Source: Pseudomonadota bacterium
GTDB lineage: Bacteria > Pseudomonadota > Alphaproteobacteria > Rhizobiales > Xanthobacteraceae
DNA: 8,655 nt
Direction of reading: 5' to 3'
NCBI GenBank assembly: GCA_023430245.1
Contig: JAEZBA010000046.1
Span: 1 to 8,655 of the forward strand
Positions 4,684-8,655 of the stretch are shown here, one piece after another; positions within the stretch are counted from its first letter, which is position 1, and every line of letters starts with the position of its first letter. The notes beneath the pieces were generated by a model, which was given only the letters and a program-made list of their open reading frames with translations, made no database searches and was not told the origin of the DNA. A program made the translations under genes and the position numbers.

Positions 4684-7008
4684 ATGGCGCGGTCTAACCC
4701 TCAGTTGCCACGGATGCAGAACCAGGCGCGGACCCGCGCGCCCCTGGAGCTGAGTGCGTCCACGCTGGTATCCGCGTCCGAAAAGCCCAAGCCCGCGGCC
4801 AAGCCGCAAATGATGCGGCAATACGAACTGGTCGAGCGGGTACGCAGATACAATCCGGAGACCGACGAGGCGCTGCTGAACCGCGCCTATGTCTATGCGA
4901 TGAAGGCCCATGGCGAGCAGAAGCGCGCATCGGGCGATCCCTATTTCTCGCATCCCCTGGAAGTCGCCGCGATCCTGACCGACCTCAAGCTCGATGACGC
5001 AACGGTCGCGGCCGCCTTGCTGCACGACACCATCGAGGACACGCCTGCGACCCGGGTCGAGATCGACGAGTTGTTCGGGAAGGAAATCCGCATCCTGGTC
5101 GAGGGCCTGACCAAGCTGAAGAAGCTCGACCTCGTAACCAAGGAGGCGAAGCAGGCCGAAAACCTGCGCAAGCTGCTGCTCGCTATCGCCGACGATGTTC
5201 GCGTGCTGCTGGTCAAGCTCGCCGACCGCCTGCACAACATGCGCACGCTGCATCATGTGCCGGACGCGACGCGGCGGCGCATGGCCGAGGAGACGCTCGA
5301 TATCTATGCGCCGCTCGCCGGCCGCATGGGCATGCAGGAAATGCGCGAGGAACTCGAGGACCTGTCGTTTCGCGAGCTCTATCCCGACGCCTATCAGGTT
5401 GTGACCGAGCGCCTGCTGACACTCGGCCTTCGCAACAAGGATCTGATCATCGACATCGAGCAGCAGCTCACCCGCAAGCTCGCGGATCGCGGCATCGCCG
5501 CCAAGGTGAAGGGGCGACAGAAGCGCGCCTATTCGATCTGGCGCAAGATGGAGCGCAAGTCGGTCGGCTTCGAGCAATTGTCGGATATCTTCGCCTTCCG
5601 GCTGATCGTGAACACCGTGGCGGAATGCTATCAGGCAATGGGTGTGGTCCACACCACATGGCCGGTGGTCCCCGGTCGGTTCAAGGATTACATCTCGACC
5701 CCGAAGCAGAACGATTATCGCTCGATCCACACCACCGTGATCGGCCCTGGCAAGCAGCGCGTCGAACTGCAGGTCCGCACCCAGGAAATGGACGATATCG
5801 CCGAATACGGCATTGCCGCGCATGCGCTCTACAAGGATGCGAATGTGTCTCCGTCCGAGATGCTGTCGCGGGAGTCGAACGCCTATGCCTGGTTACGCCG
5901 CACCATCGAGCTGCTGTCGGAAGGCTCCAATTCCGAGGAGTTTCTGGAGCACACCAAGCTCGAACTGTTCCATGATCAGGTGTTCTGCTTCACCCCAAAG
6001 GGCAAGCTGATCGCATTGCCGCGTCATGCGACGCCGATCGACTTCGCCTATGCGGTGCATACCGATGTCGGCAACATGGCGGTGGGCGCCAAGATCAACG
6101 GCAAGATCGCGCCGCTTGCGTCCGAATTGCAGAATGGCGACGAGGTCGAGATCATGACCTCGAAGGCGCAGAAGGCGCCGCCCGCCGCTTGGGAGTCGAT
6201 TGTGGTCACCGGCAAGGCGCGCGCCTCGATCCGCCGCGCCACACGCGTCGCGGTGCGCGATCAATATGCCGGACTTGGTCGCCGCATTGTCGAGCGGCTG
6301 TTTCATCGCGCCAAGAAGGACTATTCGGACGAGAAGCTGCAGGGTGCACTGCCGCGGCTTGCGCGGTCGTCGATCGAGGAAGTGATGGCGGCCGTCGGCC
6401 GCGGCGAGATGAATGCATCCGACGTCGCGCGCGCGATGTATCCCGATTATCTCGAAGAGCGCGCCGCACTTACGGCGCCCAAGGGCGACAGTTCATGGCT
6501 TGGTTTGCGCCGCGCGAAATCGGTCAAGGCCAAGGTGCCGGCCGCCGATAGCGCGACTGCCATTCCGGTGCGTGGCATCAACAGCGAACTGCCGGTGCGG
6601 TTCGCGCCGAATGGCGGCGCGGTGCCGGGCGACCGGATCGTCGGCATCCTGACGCCGGGTGAGGGCATCACCATCTATCCGATCCAGTCCCCGTCGCTGC
6701 AGGAATTCGAGGACCGGCCGGAGCAATGGCTTGATCTGCGCTGGGATGTCGACGAGCGCGAACCGCAACGGTTCCCGGCGCAGATCGTCGTCAAGTCGGT
6801 CAACGAGCCGGGTTCGCTGGTGCAACTTGCACAAGTCATCGCCGAGAATGACGGCAATATCGACAACATTCGTATGGAACGTCAGTCTCCCGATTTCACC
6901 ACGCTGACCATCGACCTCGAGGTCTACGATCTCAAGCATCTGACAGCGATCATCGCGCAATTGCGGGCGAAGGCCGTGGTTGCGAGCGTGGCACGCGTGA
7001 ACGGTTGA
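4684..7008 (+). CDS. rsh: Bifunctional (p)ppGpp synthetase/hydrolase (RSH family)
   Basis: A 774-residue long RSH protein that makes (p)ppGpp from ATP and GTP/GDP and hydrolyses it again, controlling the stringent response. The N-terminal HD hydrolase has His90 (SHPLEVA), His114-Asp115 and Glu118-Asp119 (HDTIEDT), and Asp181 (LADRLHN). The synthetase follows at ~260-385 with GRQKRAYSIW, RFKDYI (332-337), NDYRSIHT and ELQVRTQEMDDIAEYG. The RxKD form is typical of bifunctional enzymes, in contrast to the ExDD of synthetase-only RelA. A TGS domain spans ~430-493 (FTPKGKLIALP), then a helical region, a degenerate conserved-cysteine domain (~625-690) and an ACT domain (~698-774). The conserved-cysteine domain contains GGAVPGDRIVGI but no cysteines. 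ATG 4684 is supported by GGAG 6 nt upstream; the alternative ATGs at residues 43-44 would remove a low-complexity leader. It probably heads an operon with pdxJ and acpS. Confidence 0.95.
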   Translation: MARSNPQLPRMQNQARTRAPLELSASTLVSASEKPKPAAKPQMMRQYELVERVRRYNPETDEALLNRAYVYAMKAHGEQKRASGDPYFSHPLEVAAILTDLKLDDATVAAALLHDTIEDTPATRVEIDELFGKEIRILVEGLTKLKKLDLVTKEAKQAENLRKLLLAIADDVRVLLVKLADRLHNMRTLHHVPDATRRRMAEETLDIYAPLAGRMGMQEMREELEDLSFRELYPDAYQVVTERLLTLGLRNKDLIIDIEQQLTRKLADRGIAAKVKGRQKRAYSIWRKMERKSVGFEQLSDIFAFRLIVNTVAECYQAMGVVHTTWPVVPGRFKDYISTPKQNDYRSIHTTVIGPGKQRVELQVRTQEMDDIAEYGIAAHALYKDANVSPSEMLSRESNAYAWLRRTIELLSEGSNSEEFLEHTKLELFHDQVFCFTPKGKLIALPRHATPIDFAYAVHTDVGNMAVGAKINGKIAPLASELQNGDEVEIMTSKAQKAPPAAWESIVVTGKARASIRRATRVAVRDQYAGLGRRIVERLFHRAKKDYSDEKLQGALPRLARSSIEEVMAAVGRGEMNASDVARAMYPDYLEERAALTAPKGDSSWLGLRRAKSVKAKVPAADSATAIPVRGINSELPVRFAPNGGAVPGDRIVGILTPGEGITIYPIQSPSLQEFEDRPEQWLDLRWDVDEREPQRFPAQIVVKSVNEPGSLVQLAQVIAENDGNIDNIRMERQSPDFTTLTIDLEVYDLKHLTAIIAQLRAKAVVASVARVNG

Positions 7009-7020
7009 GTGCGAGGATTT

Positions 7021-7782
7021 ATGCAGACCCCGTATCTGAGGCTCGGCGTCAACATCGACCATGTCGCGACCATCCGCAACGCGCGGGGCGGCCGCCATCC
7101 GGATCCGGTGCGCGCGGCGAAGCTTGCGGTGGCAGCGGGCGCGGACGGGATCACGGCTCATCTGCGGGAAGACCGCCGTCACATCCGCGACGACGATATT
7201 GCGCGGCTCAAGGCGGAGATCGACAAGCCGCTGAATTTCGAAATGGCGGCGACCGATGACATGATCGCGATTGCGCTGCGCACGCGTCCGCATGCGGCTT
7301 GTCTGGTGCCGGAACGGCGTGCCGAACGGACCACGGAAGGCGGGCTCGATGTGGTCGGTCAGCGCAGCCATGTCGAGAATGCGGTCCGGTCGCTGGGCGG
7401 CGCCGGCATTCGCGTGTCGCTGTTCATCGCGGCGGACCAGGATCAGGTTGAGGCGGCGAAAGCCGTCGGTGCGCCGGTGATTGAACTTCATACCGGTGCC
7501 TGGTGCGATGCGCTCGCTGCTGGAGAGGATGATGTTGCGGCACGCGAGTTTGAGCGCCTCCGGAGCGCGGCAAGCTTCGCGAAATCGATCGGGCTCGAAG
7601 TGCATGCGGGGCATGGTCTCGATTATGCGAGCGCCGAGACCATCGCCTCGTTCCCGGAGGTTGTGGAACTCAATATCGGACATTTCCTGGTCGGCGAGGC
7701 TGTGTTTGGGGGCCTGGACAATGCGATCCGGACCATGCGCGACGCCATGGATCGCGGGCGGCGCAGCGTGAAAGCGGCATGA
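7021..7782 (+). CDS. pdxJ: Pyridoxine 5'-phosphate synthase
   Basis: PdxJ condenses 1-deoxy-D-xylulose 5-phosphate with 3-amino-2-oxopropyl phosphate to give pyridoxine 5'-phosphate, the last ring-forming step of the DXP-dependent vitamin B6 pathway in the cytoplasm. The 253-residue TIM-barrel protein shows the family signatures: LGVNIDHVATIRNARGG (8-24), HLREDRRHI with His47, NFEMAAT with Glu74, VPERRAERTTEGGLD, RVSLFIAAD, VIELHTGAW, VHAGHGLDY (active-site His198) and ELNIGHFLVGEAVF. The start is a choice between ATG 7021 (GAGGA 3 nt upstream, a short spacing) and an in-frame GTG at 7009 directly after the rsh stop with no Shine-Dalgarno sequence. I prefer 7021, leaving 12 nt after rsh. The close spacing to rsh and acpS indicates cotranscription. 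Confidence 0.96.
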   Translation: MQTPYLRLGVNIDHVATIRNARGGRHPDPVRAAKLAVAAGADGITAHLREDRRHIRDDDIARLKAEIDKPLNFEMAATDDMIAIALRTRPHAACLVPERRAERTTEGGLDVVGQRSHVENAVRSLGGAGIRVSLFIAADQDQVEAAKAVGAPVIELHTGAWCDALAAGEDDVAAREFERLRSAASFAKSIGLEVHAGHGLDYASAETIASFPEVVELNIGHFLVGEAVFGGLDNAIRTMRDAMDRGRRSVKAA

Positions 7783-7789
7783 TCCCGAC

Positions 7790-8224
7790 ATGATCCTGGG
7801 CCTCGGTTCCGACCTCGTGGATATTCGCCGCATCGAGAAGGTGCTGGCGCGGCATGGCGACCGTTTCATCCAGCGCATCTTCACGCCGGTCGAAGTGGCG
7901 AAGGCGGAACGGCGCGCCACCCGCATCGACACCTATGCGAAACGCTTCGCGGCCAAGGAGGCCTGCTCCAAGGCGCTCGGCACCGGGTTCCGGAAGGGCG
8001 TGTTCTTTCGCGACCTGGGCGTGGTGAATCTGCCGTCCGGCCGACCGACCATGGCGCTGACCGGGGGCGCGCTGAAACGGTTGAAGGAAATCACTCCGGA
8101 AGGCTATGAAGCCCGGATCGATATCAGCCTGACCGACGAATATCCGCTCGCACAAGCAATCGTGATCATTTCGGCGGTCCCTCTAAATGCGGCAAAAGAC
8201 CAACTGCCAGTCTCGATTATCTGA
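7790..8224 (+). CDS. acpS: Holo-[acyl-carrier-protein] synthase
   Basis: AcpS transfers the 4'-phosphopantetheine arm of coenzyme A to a serine of apo-ACP, switching on the carrier protein for fatty-acid and lipid A synthesis; it acts in the cytoplasm as a trimer. The 144-residue protein has the type-I PPTase signatures: GLGSDLVDIRRIE with Mg2+ ligand Asp8, and RFAAKEACSKALG with Glu57 and Lys61. LSGRP-like NLPSGRPTMAL and ISLTDEYPLAQAIVI follow near the end. The last ~14 residues (after ISAV) are not conserved family sequence. The ATG lies 7 nt after the pdxJ stop and has no strong ribosome binding site, so translational coupling with pdxJ is likely. Length is slightly above that of the E. 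coli enzyme. Confidence 0.95.
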   Translation: MILGLGSDLVDIRRIEKVLARHGDRFIQRIFTPVEVAKAERRATRIDTYAKRFAAKEACSKALGTGFRKGVFFRDLGVVNLPSGRPTMALTGGALKRLKEITPEGYEARIDISLTDEYPLAQAIVIISAVPLNAAKDQLPVSII

Positions 8225-8329
8225 GTTATTTCTGATAGATGGCGGCATTCGCGCGTTCGTTGCGAAGCGTCGGCCCACCCGCTACAACGGCGCGCCAGCG
8301 CAAAATCTCTTCTTCCGGACATGAGGCCA

Positions 8330-8655
8330 ATGAGCGTGACCAGCACCAAGCGCAAGGAAAGCGGATTCGGCGAAACCGTCCGTGTCGTCGTCCATGCGCT
8401 GATCATCGCTCTCGTGATCCGCACCTTTCTGTTTCAGCCTTTCAACATTCCATCGGGCTCGATGAAGGAGACCCTGCTGGTCGGCGACTATCTGTTCGTG
8501 TCGAAATTCTCCTACGGCTACAGCTCTTATTCGTTTCCATTCTCGCCGCCGCTGTTCTCGGGACGCATTTTCGGCTCGCCGCCGGATCGCGGCGATGTCG
8601 CGGTGTTCCGGCTGCCGAAGGATGACTCCACCGACTACATCAAGCGGGTGATCGG
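8330..8655 (+). CDS. lepB: Signal peptidase I, N-terminal part (cut by window end)
   Basis: Signal peptidase I is the inner-membrane serine/lysine protease that removes signal peptides from exported preproteins. The visible 108 complete codons show a short basic N-terminus, one transmembrane segment at about residues 17-37 (VVHALIIALVIRTFLF) and box B with the catalytic serine, PSGSM (Ser44). YIKRVIG follows with the catalytic lysine (Lys105). The catalytic domain faces the periplasm. ATG 8330 is chosen because alphaproteobacterial homologues begin MSVTS and a GAGG lies just upstream; an in-frame ATG at 8321 would add only three residues. The 105-nt gap after acpS holds no gene and no clear terminator, so readthrough from the rsh-pdxJ-acpS unit is possible but not shown. 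The rest of the gene lies beyond the window. Confidence 0.95.
   Translation, partial: MSVTSTKRKESGFGETVRVVVHALIIALVIRTFLFQPFNIPSGSMKETLLVGDYLFVSKFSYGYSSYSFPFSPPLFSGRIFGSPPDRGDVAVFRLPKDDSTDYIKRVI

Noticed and set aside
4555..5823. 422-codon minus-strand frame opposite rsh
   Set aside because: Antisense shadow of the conserved RSH hydrolase and synthetase domains; no ribosome binding site or recognisable domain.
6493..7932. 479-codon minus-strand frame opposite the rsh end, pdxJ and the acpS start
   Set aside because: It spans three well-conserved plus-strand genes; the translation is Arg/His-rich shadow sequence.

Overview
The window looks like part of an alphaproteobacterial chromosome, most likely of the order Hyphomicrobiales (Rhizobiales), near Bradyrhizobium/Rhodopseudomonas-type genomes. 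The DNA is GC-rich. The porin is of the Rhizobiales Porin_2 type. Omega factor, RSH enzyme, PdxJ, AcpS and LepB all read as alphaproteobacterial versions, in the order rpoZ-rsh-pdxJ-acpS-lepB known from this group. The assignment rests on remembered family features, not on a search.

Layout. (1) 1-413, minus: N-terminal part of an outer-membrane porin. Its mature sequence is normal, but the signal peptide is missing, although a good Shine-Dalgarno sequence survives just upstream. (2) 414-769: gene-free DNA with a perfect 7-bp hairpin and smaller repeats. (3) 770-2487: a two-gene mobile-element module, made of a tyrosine recombinase (minus) and a small XRE-type HTH protein (plus) transcribed divergently. 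Their 173-bp shared control region holds two identical 17-bp palindromes (TGTCA-N7-TGACA), one beside each gene, with three more half-sites between them. No cargo, excisionase or attachment repeat is visible. (4) 2508-3825, minus: a family-5 type uracil-DNA glycosylase whose start overlaps the end of a LabA-like NYN-domain gene. (5) 4158-8655, plus: rpoZ with a strong intrinsic terminator, then rsh (bifunctional (p)ppGpp synthetase/hydrolase), pdxJ, acpS and the first third of lepB.

How the genes work together. The plus-strand core block joins stringent-response signalling (Rsh makes and degrades (p)ppGpp; omega helps form an RNA polymerase binding site for it) to vitamin B6 synthesis, acyl-carrier-protein activation and protein export. 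rsh, pdxJ and acpS are separated by only 12 and 7 nt and are probably one transcript. The terminator after rpoZ and an extended -10 box in front of rsh suggest that rsh has its own promoter. The integrase/HTH pair sits on the flank of this core block and looks like a small or eroded integrative element with a repressor-controlled integrase promoter.

I found no convincing new multi-gene system. The best leads are the operator array of the integrase/HTH module and the signal-peptide-less porin next to it.
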